54,565 bases of DNA from an uncultured Oscillospiraceae bacterium. Its GTDB lineage: Bacteria > Bacillota > Clostridia > Oscillospirales > Oscillospiraceae. Below, piece by piece: positions 1 through 7,803 of this stretch (its first letter is position 1; every line of letters starts with the position of its first letter). The position numbers and the translations under genes were made by a program. The notes under the pieces were generated by a model. The model searched no databases, was not told where the DNA came from, and saw only the letters and a list, made by a program, of their open reading frames with translations. The stretch lies in the NCBI GenBank assembly GCA_902478785.1, contig CABSMJ010000014.1, positions 1 through 54,565 of the forward strand, in the 5' to 3' direction.

Positions 1-3
1 TAC

Positions 4-91
4 GCGCGAGTGGTGGAATTGGCAGACTCGCTAGATTCAGGTTCTAGTGTGCATTACGCACGTGCGGGTTCAAGTCCCGCCTCGCGCACCA
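4..91 (+). tRNA. tRNA-Leu (anticodon CAG)
   Basis: An 88-nt class II tRNA with the CCA end encoded. The acceptor stem GCGCGAG (4-10) pairs with CTCGCGC (81-87), followed by ACCA. The anticodon stem CTAGA/TCTAG encloses the loop TTCAGGT, giving anticodon CAG, which reads CUG leucine codons. The T arm shows GGTTCAAGTCC, and an extended variable arm lies before it, as expected for tRNA-Leu. Its promoter lies outside the window. Confidence 0.97.
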
Positions 92-128
92 AAAAGAAAG
101 ACACGACGTATGTCGTGTCTTTCTTTTT
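91..128 (+). terminator. Intrinsic terminator of tRNA-Leu
   Basis: A 17-bp perfect inverted repeat (91-107 with 112-128) with a 4-nt loop; the A-rich left arm and T-rich right arm give a U tract on either strand. It directly follows the tRNA 3' end, so it ends the tRNA transcript. Confidence 0.9.
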
Positions 129-339
129 GATTTTGTTGTCTGGAGGAAGGTTCTACCGTGTGATGATTGCTATTACTCAGGCGAAGTGAATTCGCCCCGT
201 GCCAAGGTTTTGGGCCGCTAGCTCAAAATGCTTGTACGACGCAAAAACGCCGTTTCGCCTCGTGGGGTCCCGTTTTCCTGTGGCATCCATACGGTTGCAG
301 TGTTCCCAAAAAGAAAAGCGCCCGTATGGATGCCTTTTT
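129..339 (+). ncRNA. Possible small RNA region ending in a long-loop terminator
   Basis: No convincing gene lies between the tRNA terminator and the rpmB terminator (129-662). Inside it a 13-bp inverted repeat (282-294 with 322-334) encloses a 27-nt loop and is followed by TTTTTA, as in an intrinsic terminator. Upstream is a small hairpin GGCGAA/TTCGCC (180-195). Since the tRNA already has its own terminator, this second one suggests a separate short transcript starting near 130-170. I could not identify a good promoter or match it to a known RNA family. In 340-655 I see nothing recognisable. Confidence 0.3.
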
Positions 340-655
340 ATTTTGCTCGCCGCGGATTATCTCCGTCTGTCGGAGAATCGGAGAAAGGGAAGGGAACATT
401 TTCCCGATTTGACTTGCTGCGCTGAATGCGGTTTTATTTGCTCTTACACCCGGCGCGGAAAGATCCCCGCCTACATAACTGCCTATCAAAAAAGGAAGAT
501 ACGCGCAAAGCGGATCCTTTCACGTGTCTCATTAGGTGCAGCAAGTGTTCGAGCTTCATGATAGAGAAGCGGGTCTGAAGAAAAGTTTATGGATCCGCTT
601 GGCAGTTGGGGCAGGGAAGTGTCGGCGCATAGAAAGAGGGAACGTTTTTCCAGGC

Positions 656-688
656 AGAAAAAAACAGCCCCACCGAAGTGGGACTGTT
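656..688 (-). terminator. rpmB terminator
   Basis: Read on the minus strand, AACAGTCCCAC, loop TTCG, GTGGGGCTGTT and then a run of T (656-662). It sits about 55 nt after the rpmB stop codon. Confidence 0.85.
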
Positions 689-744
689 CGGGAAAACATG
701 GTCGACGCATCTTGCGGTGCAACCCATGCTGTTTTACCGGGCGA

Positions 745-933
745 TCAGATCGCTCTGGTAACCTTACCGGAACGCAGACACCGGGTACAAACATACACAT
801 GGCGGGGCGTACCGTTGACGATCGCCTTCACACGCTTGACATTGGGCTTCCACGCGCGATTGGAACGTCTGTGGGAGTGGGAGACCTTAATACCGAAGGT
901 AACACCCTTATCGCAAAACTCGCACTTAGCCAT
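745..933 (-). CDS. rpmB: 50S ribosomal protein L28
   Basis: A 62-aa protein of normal L28 length, a structural component of the large ribosomal subunit. It carries the zinc-ribbon form of L28, with CEFC at residues 4-7 and CTRC at 49-52, plus the basic stretch HSHRRSNRAWKPN that contacts rRNA. The ATG is set by AGGAGGTG a few bases upstream; a longer upstream reading has no support. It is a single-gene unit with its own promoter and terminator, divergent from hprK. Confidence 0.97.
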   Translation of the reverse strand: MAKCEFCDKGVTFGIKVSHSHRRSNRAWKPNVKRVKAIVNGTPRHVYVCTRCLRSGKVTRAI

Positions 934-987
934 CCGTTGCACCTCCTTGCTGTTACCAACTCTCCTGTTTGAACAGGCACGAATGAT

Positions 988-1016
988 ATAATAGCAGATG
1001 TAAGGGGAAAATGCAA
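988..1016 (-). promoter_or_regulatory. Promoter of rpmB
   Basis: On the minus strand, TTGCAT (1011-1016), a 17-bp spacer and TATTAT (988-993), preceded by TGC as an extended -10. It gives a leader of about 50 nt before rpmB. Confidence 0.75.
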
Positions 1017-1135
1017 GACTTTCTTTGAAAAAATTTTGCTGTTTTGGGAAAAATATGACATTTTCGCTCCGCCGCCAGCTGGAAAGAGAAGGCAAGGGGA
1101 GAAAAATCGCTTTTTCAGGAGAGAATTTTCCCATG

Positions 1136-1164
1136 TTGCGAATTTGGGGGAAGTATACTATAAT
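1136..1164 (+). promoter_or_regulatory. Promoter of hprK operon
   Basis: TTGCGA (1136-1141), 17-bp spacer, TATAAT (1159-1164). It gives a leader of about 130 nt before hprK. The leader holds a short hairpin (CTGTT/AACAG near 1260-1272) but no known riboswitch that I recognise. Confidence 0.75.
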
Positions 1165-1300
1165 ACAATCGTATGTTTCCGCCAGAGACTGTCCGGCAGA
1201 AACTGACAGACAGAGCACTGCGAAGCGTCCTAAAAACTGGCGCCGCGGAGGAAAGAACGGCTGTTTGAACAGTCGGAACAAGAGAAAGGAATGTCTGGAT

Positions 1301-2233
1301 ATGAGCGACAACGGCGTACGGATAGCCGATGTGGTCCGGGTCTTCAAGCTGGAAGTCCTCAATGAGGGGGCGGATTTCCATGAAGTGGAGCTGACCATTA
1401 CAGATGTCAACCGTCCGGGGCTGCAGTTCACCGGCTTTTTTGATTATTTTGACCCCAGGCGCCTTCAAGTGGTGGGCAAGGCGGAGGTGACCTACCTCAG
1501 CAGCATGGATAGTGCCGCCCGGCGCAGATGCTATGACAATGTCTTTCAGTACGACATTCCGGCACTGGTCATTGCAAGAGATCTGGAGTGTGACCAGGAG
1601 TGTCTGGAGAGCGCCAGAAAGTATAAACGGACGCTGCTGCGCACTCCGGAGACTACGGTGGAGTTTACCAGCCGCATGATCGAATATCTGAACCATCAGC
1701 TGGCGCCTACGGTGACCCGCCACGGTGTGCTGATGGATGTGTATGGTGAGGGCGTTTTGATCACCGGCGACTCCGGCATCGGAAAGAGCGAGACGGCCAT
1801 TGAGTTGATTATGCGCGGTCACCGGTTGGTGGCGGACGATGCGGTGGAGATCCGGCAGATTTCCAATTACCTTATGGGCACCGCTCCGGAGCTTATCCGC
1901 CACTATATCGAGCTGCGGGGCATCGGCGTCATCGATGTGCGCCAGCTCTTCGGCATGAGCGCCATCAAGACGGAGGCGCAGATCGACCTGGTGGTCCAGA
2001 TGGAGCAGTGGGATGAGGGAAAGTTCTACGACCGCCTGGGCGTGGAGAACCACTATGTGACCATTATGGATGTCAAGCTTCCCTGCGTCACCATTCCTGT
2101 CCGCCCGGGCCGGAATCTGGCCAGCATCGTGGAGGTGGCCGCCATGAACAACCGCCACCGGCGCTATGGCTTCAACGCGGCGGAGGAACTGGTCATGCGC
2201 ATCGACAAGCATGTGGATGAGGGAGGAAAATAG
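1301..2233 (+). CDS. hprK: HPr kinase/phosphorylase
   Basis: A 310-aa bifunctional enzyme that phosphorylates, and dephosphorylates, HPr on Ser46, setting carbon catabolite repression through CcpA in Firmicutes. Visible are an N-terminal HprK domain (about 1-130), the P-loop GDSGIGKS (156-163), the acidic pair in VADDAVEI (about 178-184) and the family signature ELRGIGVIDVRQLFG (about 204-218). The ATG at 1301 has AGAAAGGA about 10 nt upstream; earlier in-frame codons encode sequence unlike the family. It is first in a run with glk, murB, rapZ, yvcK and whiA. Confidence 0.96.
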   Translation: MSDNGVRIADVVRVFKLEVLNEGADFHEVELTITDVNRPGLQFTGFFDYFDPRRLQVVGKAEVTYLSSMDSAARRRCYDNVFQYDIPALVIARDLECDQECLESARKYKRTLLRTPETTVEFTSRMIEYLNHQLAPTVTRHGVLMDVYGEGVLITGDSGIGKSETAIELIMRGHRLVADDAVEIRQISNYLMGTAPELIRHYIELRGIGVIDVRQLFGMSAIKTEAQIDLVVQMEQWDEGKFYDRLGVENHYVTIMDVKLPCVTIPVRPGRNLASIVEVAAMNNRHRRYGFNAAEELVMRIDKHVDEGGK

Positions 2234-2237
2234 AATC

Positions 2238-3176
2238 ATGTATGTAGGCATTGATATCGGTGGAACCAACCTCAAGGCCGGGCTGGTGGATGAGGAAGGC
2301 CACCTCCTGTCCGTAGTTCGGGAACCTCAGGGCAAATTTGAGAGCCAGGAGGTGTTTGTCCGCCGTCTGGCCGATCTGGCGTTGTCTGCCATCCGGGAAG
2401 GCGGTGTTGCCCCCAGCGCAGTCAAAGGCGTGGGCATGGGCATTCCCGGCGCCGTAGAGGGCGGAAAGATCCTGTATGTGTGCAACCTGCCGGTGGGGCA
2501 GATGGATCTGGGCAAGGCCTTTGCCCAGTATCTGGATGTGCCGGTGCATCTTGGAAACGATGCCGACTGTGCCGCTTTGGGCGAGTATTGGCAGGGTGTG
2601 GGCCGGGGCTGCCGCAGCCTGGTGGTTATCACCCTGGGTACCGGCATCGGCGGCGGACTGGTCTTGGACGGCCGTCTGTACCGGGGCATGGGCTTTGCCG
2701 GAGAGGTGGGCCACATGATGCTGGAAAAGGACGGCGTTCCCTGCGGCTGCGGCCGTCGGGGCTGCTGGGAGGCCTATGCCTCTGCCACTGGCCTCAAGCG
2801 CATGACCCAGGAGGCCATGGAGAAAAACCCCGACAGTCTCATGTGGTCTCTGGCAGGCGAAAAGGAAAATGTCAGCGGCCGCACGGCCTTCCAGGCTGCC
2901 CAGCAGGGCGACAAGGTGGCCCAAGAGGTCTGTCAGACGTACATCTTCTATTTGGCAGAGGGGATCGTCAACCTGGTGAATCTGCTGCACCCGGATATGC
3001 TGGCCATCGGCGGCGGCGTCAGCAATGAGCGGGATGAGGCCCTTCTGATCCCCGTGCGGGAGATCGTGGACCGTGAATGCTATGCGCGGCACGGAGGAAG
3101 ACTGACAAAGATCGTAAAGGCGCAGCTGGGCAATGACGCCGGCATCATCGGCGCAGCGGCCTTGTGCCTGCAGTAA
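2238..3176 (+). CDS. glk: ROK-family glucokinase
   Basis: A 312-aa ROK sugar kinase, probably an ATP-dependent glucokinase making glucose-6-phosphate. The phosphate-binding loop DIGGTNLK is at 6-13, the putative catalytic Asp in GNDAD at 108, a second glycine loop LGTGIGGG at 133-140, and the ROK zinc site comprises H159 and C169, C171 and C176 in CGCGRRGCWE. The start lies 4 nt after the hprK stop and its Shine-Dalgarno (GGGAGG) is inside the hprK end, so the two are probably translationally coupled. Another hexose or N-acetylhexosamine is possible, since ROK substrate choice cannot be read directly. Confidence 0.9.
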   Translation: MYVGIDIGGTNLKAGLVDEEGHLLSVVREPQGKFESQEVFVRRLADLALSAIREGGVAPSAVKGVGMGIPGAVEGGKILYVCNLPVGQMDLGKAFAQYLDVPVHLGNDADCAALGEYWQGVGRGCRSLVVITLGTGIGGGLVLDGRLYRGMGFAGEVGHMMLEKDGVPCGCGRRGCWEAYASATGLKRMTQEAMEKNPDSLMWSLAGEKENVSGRTAFQAAQQGDKVAQEVCQTYIFYLAEGIVNLVNLLHPDMLAIGGGVSNERDEALLIPVREIVDRECYARHGGRLTKIVKAQLGNDAGIIGAAALCLQ

Positions 3177-3218
3177 ACAACCGGGGGCCGTCTGCGGTCC
3201 CGTCCCCAGGAGGTAACT

Positions 3219-4139
3219 ATGCTCTGGTACGAGAGTTTGGATGAAAAGATTCGGGACTATCTGCCCGATTTGAAGGTGGTCTGTGACGAGCCTATGAGCC
3301 GCCACACCTCCTTCCGGGTGGGGGGACCGGCAAAGCGCATGGCCTTCCCCAGCAGCGGCAAGCAGCTGGTTTTGCTGATGAGCTTTGCTGAGGAGTGCGG
3401 CGCCAGACCTCTGGTCATCGGCAACGGCACCAATCTGCTGGCGCCGGACGAGGGACTGGACCGGCTGGTCATCGACGTCACGGAGGGGATGACCCGTCTG
3501 GAGGCCGGGGAGGAGCCGAATACCATTTTGGCTGAGTGCGGCGTCCCCCTGGCTCGGCTGGCGGATTTTGCCTGCCGGCTGGGACTGACGGGTCTGGAGT
3601 TTGCCCATGGCATCCCTGGCTCTCTGGGCGGTGCGGTGTGCATGAACGCCGGCGCCTATGGCGGAGAGATGAAGCAGGTGGTCAAATCTGCCACGATCCT
3701 GTTTCCCCAGGAGGGAATCCGGACCCTCCAGGGCGACGAGCTGGACTTTAGCTATCGGCACAGTGTGCTCAGTGACCGGCCGGAGGGCGTGGTGCTGCAC
3801 GCTGTGGTGCAGCTGACCCCCGGTGACGGGGAGGTCATCCGGGAGAAGATGCGGGAGCTGATGGGCCGCAGAAAGGCCAGCCAGCCTCTGGAGTGGCCCA
3901 GCGCCGGCAGCACCTTCAAGCGGCCCCAGGGCTATTTTGCCGGGCCGCTGATCGAGGGGTGCGGCCTGAAGGGGTATACCGTGGGCGGCGCCCAGGTGTC
4001 GGAAAAGCACGCTGGATTCGTCATCAACCGGGGCGGCGCCACCTGTGCAGATGTCATGGCGGTGATCCGCCATGTTCAGGAGACAGTGGAGCAGACTCAC
4101 GGCGTCCGTCTGGAGCCGGAGGTCCGCATCCTCCGGTAA
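3219..4139 (+). CDS. murB: UDP-N-acetylenolpyruvoylglucosamine reductase
   Basis: A 306-aa FAD- and NADPH-dependent enzyme that makes UDP-N-acetylmuramate in the second step of peptidoglycan precursor synthesis. The FAD-binding region includes IGNGTNLL (67-74) and HGIPGSLGGAVCMNAGAY (130-147). The YR pair is at 179-180, the catalytic Ser in AGSTFKRP at 231, and the late Glu in LEPEV near 299. Its length fits the MurB form common in Firmicutes. A strong AGGAGGTAACT precedes the ATG. The murB-rapZ-yvcK-whiA order is common in Clostridia. Confidence 0.96.
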   Translation: MLWYESLDEKIRDYLPDLKVVCDEPMSRHTSFRVGGPAKRMAFPSSGKQLVLLMSFAEECGARPLVIGNGTNLLAPDEGLDRLVIDVTEGMTRLEAGEEPNTILAECGVPLARLADFACRLGLTGLEFAHGIPGSLGGAVCMNAGAYGGEMKQVVKSATILFPQEGIRTLQGDELDFSYRHSVLSDRPEGVVLHAVVQLTPGDGEVIREKMRELMGRRKASQPLEWPSAGSTFKRPQGYFAGPLIEGCGLKGYTVGGAQVSEKHAGFVINRGGATCADVMAVIRHVQETVEQTHGVRLEPEVRILR

Positions 4140-4172
4140 AAAAGAAATGCGGTTTGGGAAGGGGAGAGACCA

Positions 4173-5036
4173 ATGGAGATCCTGCTGATTTCCGGCATGT
4201 CCGGCAGCGGAAAGAGCAAAGCGGCCTCCTTTTTGGAGGACATGGGCTTTTATATTGTGGACAATATGCCCGCGGCCATGATCCTGAAATTTGCCGAATT
4301 CTGCATCGGCAGTCAGGGACGGTACAGCCGGGTGGCGCTTGTGTACGACGTGCGTACCAGCGAGAATTTTACTGAGCTTTTTGACGTATTGGACCAGCTG
4401 CGGAAGATGGACTGCACCTGCCGGATGCTGTTTTTGGAGGCATCCCCGGAAACCATTGTCCGCCGCTATAAGGAGACCCGCCGCCTCCATCCGCTCTCTG
4501 ACGAGGGCATCATTCCCCTGGAGGAGGCGGTGAGCCGGGAGCAGGAGCTGCTCCGCCCCGTCCGGGAACGGGCGGACTACATCATCGACACCAGCACTCT
4601 GTCCACTGCTAAACTGCGGGGGGAGCTGCTGCACTTGTTCGATGCCCAGGGGAGAAAGGGCGGATTGAGCGTCAGCGTTACATCCTTTGGCTTCAAGCAC
4701 GGACTGCCTATGGAGGCGGATCTGGTGTTTGACGTGCGCTTCATGCCCAACCCCTACTATATCCGGGAACTGCGGGACAAGACGGGATTGGACCAAGAGG
4801 TCTATGACTATGTCTTCTCCTTTCAGCAGACCCGGGACTTTATGACAAAGCTGGAGGATCTGCTGGCGTTTACCCTGCCTCTTTACAGTGAAGAGGGCAA
4901 GACCATGCTTGTCATTGCCGTAGGGTGCACCGGCGGTCACCATCGCTCTGTGGCGGTGGCCCGGGCCTTGACGGAGTACATCTCCCGCTTGGGCTATCAG
5001 GCCACGGAAAACCACCGGGATATGACTCGGTCCTGA
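4173..5036 (+). CDS. rapZ: RapZ/YvcJ nucleotide-binding protein
   Basis: A 287-aa protein of the RapZ (YvcJ, formerly YhbJ) family. The N-terminal P-loop GMSGSGKS is at 8-15. The C-terminal domain ends with the family motif GCTGGHHRSVAVARAL, which in E. coli RapZ belongs to the part that binds glucosamine-6-phosphate and small RNAs. In E. coli the protein controls GlmS through small RNAs; in Firmicutes it hydrolyses nucleotides and its target is less clear. Presence of yvcK next to it and glmM elsewhere in the window fits a link to amino-sugar supply. GGGGAGAG precedes the ATG. Confidence 0.94.
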   Translation: MEILLISGMSGSGKSKAASFLEDMGFYIVDNMPAAMILKFAEFCIGSQGRYSRVALVYDVRTSENFTELFDVLDQLRKMDCTCRMLFLEASPETIVRRYKETRRLHPLSDEGIIPLEEAVSREQELLRPVRERADYIIDTSTLSTAKLRGELLHLFDAQGRKGGLSVSVTSFGFKHGLPMEADLVFDVRFMPNPYYIRELRDKTGLDQEVYDYVFSFQQTRDFMTKLEDLLAFTLPLYSEEGKTMLVIAVGCTGGHHRSVAVARALTEYISRLGYQATENHRDMTRS

Positions 5037-5041
5037 CGGGA

Positions 5042-5107
5042 CTGTCCCGGCAGATCTGCAACGACGGAGCCGAAAGCTCCCGCACTTATGCGGCAGCTTC
5101 GGACAGG
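5042..5107 (+). other. Structured leader before yvcK
   Basis: The rapZ-yvcK gap can fold into a compound hairpin. CTGTCC (about 5042-5047) faces GGACAG (5101-5106), enclosing CCGAAAGCT/AGCTTCGG (5070-5078 with 5095-5102), with CCGCA-CTTA-TGCGG at the tip. No U tract follows, so it is not a plain terminator. It may be a processing or translational-control element. Confidence 0.35.
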
Positions 5108-5145
5108 GAGGGAGTTTCTCTCTCTTCAATCGAAAAGAGGAGCTT

Positions 5146-6216
5146 ATGGCAAATCGAACCACTGACTATCGCATTCCCCGGGAGCACGGCCCACGGGTGG
5201 CCGTCATCGGCGGCGGCCATGGGTTGTCTACCATGCTGCGGGGATTGAAGCAATATACGGAAAATCTCACCGCCATCGTCACAGTGGCCGACGACGGCGG
5301 CGGTTCCGGCGTGCTGCGCCAGGACCTGGGCATGCCTCCCCCGGGAGATATCCGCAACTGTATGGAGGCCTTGGCCAACACGGAGCCGCTGATGACAGAG
5401 CTGCTCCACTACCGTTTCAAGGAGGGCTCTCTGGCGGGCCAGAGCTTTGGAAACCTTTTTCTGGCGGCCATGAACGGCATCTCTGACTCCTTTGACCAGG
5501 CGGTCAGCCGAATGAGTGAGGTCCTGGCTATCACGGGCCGGGTCCTGCCGGTGACCACAGCGGACGTGCAGCTGGAGGCGGAGTTTGAAAACGGCGCCTC
5601 TGTGGTGGGCGAGTCCAAGATCTTCTGGTGCAAGAAGAAGGAGGACTGCCGCATCCGCCGGGTGCGTCTTATCCCGGAGCATCCCCGGGCGCTGCCGGAG
5701 GCCCTGGCCGCCCTGCGGGAGGCGGACATGATCGTCCTGGGGCCGGGCAGCCTCTACACCAGCATCATTCCCAATCTTCTGGTGGACGGCATCGTGGAGG
5801 CCATCCAGGCCTCTGACGCTCTGAAGGTCTATGTATGCAACGTCATGACCCAGGAGGGAGAGACCGAAGGGTACAGCGTGGGCGACCACATCGCAGCCCT
5901 GTTCCAGCACGGAGCACCGGGCCTTTTCGACCTGTGCCTGACCAATTCCTCTCCCATCCCCAAAGGGGTGGCTGCTCGGTATGCAGAGGAGGGAGCAGAG
6001 CCACTGATCTGCCCGCCTGAGTGTACCCATATCCAGGGAGTGGAAATTCTCCGCCGGCCAGTGGCCACGGTGGAGAGCGGCGGCTATGTCCGCCATCATC
6101 CCGGCCATCTGGCCCGGGAGCTGATTTTGCTTCACGCCGAGCGCAGCGTCCGCATTGCGGGCGACCGCTTCGGAGGCTTTTCCAGTGATACCTACCAGGT
6201 GGAGATCAAGAAATGA
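5146..6216 (+). CDS. yvcK: YvcK-type gluconeogenesis factor
   Basis: A 356-aa protein of the YvcK/CofD-like family. The glycine loop GGGHGLS (22-28) and VADDGGGSGVLR (about 47-58) form the nucleotide-sugar site, and VLGPGSLYTSIIPNLL is a further family motif. In B. subtilis YvcK is needed for growth on gluconeogenic carbon, binds UDP-sugars and is phosphorylated by PrkC; the same roles are inferred here. The ATG has AGAGGAG upstream. It lies between rapZ and whiA as in B. subtilis. Confidence 0.95.
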   Translation: MANRTTDYRIPREHGPRVAVIGGGHGLSTMLRGLKQYTENLTAIVTVADDGGGSGVLRQDLGMPPPGDIRNCMEALANTEPLMTELLHYRFKEGSLAGQSFGNLFLAAMNGISDSFDQAVSRMSEVLAITGRVLPVTTADVQLEAEFENGASVVGESKIFWCKKKEDCRIRRVRLIPEHPRALPEALAALREADMIVLGPGSLYTSIIPNLLVDGIVEAIQASDALKVYVCNVMTQEGETEGYSVGDHIAALFQHGAPGLFDLCLTNSSPIPKGVAARYAEEGAEPLICPPECTHIQGVEILRRPVATVESGGYVRHHPGHLARELILLHAERSVRIAGDRFGGFSSDTYQVEIKK

Positions 6217-6269
6217 GGGATCTGCAGAACGGCGGAGGTCTAGCGTGGAGCAGCTGAAAGGAGGACCGC

Positions 6270-7169
6270 ATGTCCTTTTCCTATGAAGCCAAACTGGAGC
6301 TGTGCCGGGAACCGGTGCAGCGCCTTTGCTGTGCCCGGGCAGAGGCCTATGGCATTTTGCTCTACTGCAACACCTTCAGTGCTACTGAGATTCGCATTAT
6401 CACGGGAAACCCGGAGTTTGCCGCCCGGCTGCCCCGGCTGTTTCACCGGGCCTTCAATCTGCGCTTTGATCGGCTGCCGGAGCCGGACCAGGAGGGAAAG
6501 CTGGTCTTTCAGATCACGGATGAGCGCAAGCTCCACCGCATTGTGGATCTGCTGGGCTATGCCCCGAAGCAGAATCTGGTGCTCCATATCAACTTCGGCA
6601 TGCTGGAGGAGGAGTGCTGCCGGGCGTCCTTCCTGCGGGGGGTGTTTTTGGCCGGCGGCAGTGCCACCGATCCCCAAAAGCGCTACCACCTGGAGCTGGC
6701 CACCTCCCATCTTCAGGTCAGCCGGGAGCTGGATGTGCTGCTGCAGGAGCTGGGCTTCTCCCCCAAAAGCGTCCTGCGTAACTCCTACCACGTGACCTAT
6801 TTCAAGCAGAGCGAACATATCGAGGACTTCCTCACCCTCATCGGCGCGCCGGTGGCGGCCATGGCCGTCATGTCTGCCAAGGTGGAGAAGGGGCTGCGCA
6901 ACAGCGTCAACCGCCGTCTCAACTGCGACAACGCCAATCTGGACAAGGCAGTGGACGCGGCGCAGGAGCAGCTGGAGGCTATTCGGAAGCTTACTGCCGC
7001 CGGGCAGATGGAGCAGCTCTCCGACAAGCTCCAGCAGACCGCAGCCATGCGGCTGGAGTTCCCGGAGTTGGCGCTGAGCGAGCTGGCGGAGGAGTTTGAC
7101 CCGCCCATCACCAAGTCCTGCCTCAACCACAGGCTGCGCAAGCTGATGGAACTGTCAAAAGCACTGTAA
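6270..7169 (+). CDS. whiA: DNA-binding protein WhiA
   Basis: A 299-aa regulator. The N-terminal half has the LAGLIDADG-like fold with FLRGVFLAGGSATDP (about 118-132), used in WhiA for binding rather than cutting DNA. The C-terminal part ends in a helix-turn-helix, ALSELAEEFDPPITKSCLNHRLRKL (about 270-294). WhiA controls sporulation septation in Streptomyces and affects cell division and chromosome segregation in Bacillus. AAAGGAGG precedes the ATG, and the gene is last in the conserved rapZ-yvcK-whiA order. Confidence 0.95.
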   Translation: MSFSYEAKLELCREPVQRLCCARAEAYGILLYCNTFSATEIRIITGNPEFAARLPRLFHRAFNLRFDRLPEPDQEGKLVFQITDERKLHRIVDLLGYAPKQNLVLHINFGMLEEECCRASFLRGVFLAGGSATDPQKRYHLELATSHLQVSRELDVLLQELGFSPKSVLRNSYHVTYFKQSEHIEDFLTLIGAPVAAMAVMSAKVEKGLRNSVNRRLNCDNANLDKAVDAAQEQLEAIRKLTAAGQMEQLSDKLQQTAAMRLEFPELALSELAEEFDPPITKSCLNHRLRKLMELSKAL

Positions 7170-7268
7170 AACAATGTATGTAAAGTAAAAATACCTTTCA
7201 GATATCACCGCTTCTTATCTGTGAATCAGGAGCAGTGGAAACCATACCAAAGACAGGAGAGAACCAAA

Positions 7269-7727
7269 ATGGATCGTTGTGAACTGGCATTTCAATATCA
7301 TAAGCAGGGCTATAACTGCGCCCAGAGCGTGCTGATGGCGTTTTCTGATCTGACCGGCTTGGCGCCGGAGACTGGCTTTGCCATGGCCGGTGGACTGGGC
7401 GGTGGCTTGGGCGGCAGCCATCAGGAGGTGTGCGGCGCCATCAGCGGCGGCGTGATGGTCCTGGGTCTGCTCTATCCCCACACCAAAGGAGAGGACACGG
7501 CTACCAAGCGCCAGGTCTACGGCCTGACCAAGACCTTCCTGACTCGGTTCCAGGAACGGTTCGGCGGTCTGTCCTGCTGCGGCGATCTGCTGCGCTCGGC
7601 CATCCAGGCGACCCCGGAGCATACGCCTGCCGCGGTGCGGCTGGGCGCCAAGGGCCACTGCGACATTCTGATCGTCACCGCCGTGGAGGTCCTGGAGGAG
7701 CTGCTGGCGGAGCAGGCCAAGGCGTGA
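7269..7727 (+). CDS. C_GCAxxG_C_C family protein
   Basis: A 152-aa protein of the C-GCAxxG-C-C family (function not established; probably redox or metal related). Key cysteines are C17 in GYNCAQSV, C55 in EVCGAISGG, the pair C103-C104 in LSCCGDLL, and C131; C4 is extra. A glycine-rich segment (41-49) precedes the GCAxxG-like motif. The start at 7269 is chosen for AGGAGA a few bases upstream and because it matches where the family begins; an in-frame start 48 nt earlier lacks a ribosome site. It stands alone between whiA and dnaE. A GC-rich hairpin (7741-7767) follows the stop. Confidence 0.85.
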   Translation: MDRCELAFQYHKQGYNCAQSVLMAFSDLTGLAPETGFAMAGGLGGGLGGSHQEVCGAISGGVMVLGLLYPHTKGEDTATKRQVYGLTKTFLTRFQERFGGLSCCGDLLRSAIQATPEHTPAAVRLGAKGHCDILIVTAVEVLEELLAEQAKA

Positions 7728-7803
7728 TCCAGCATTTTGTCCGCCGGGACCGGTTCGGCCCCGGCGGCTGCCATTTTTCTGCCCAATGAGAGGAGGCCGC
7801 CCA

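Noticed and set aside
167..561. Overlapping short frames after tRNA-Leu
   Set aside because: They conflict with each other and run through the terminator hairpin at 282-334; no motif or ribosome site.
2193..5162. A 989-codon open frame on the minus strand over glk, murB and rapZ
   Set aside because: It is antisense to three clear genes, with His/Gln/Leu-rich composition typical of GC-rich shadows.
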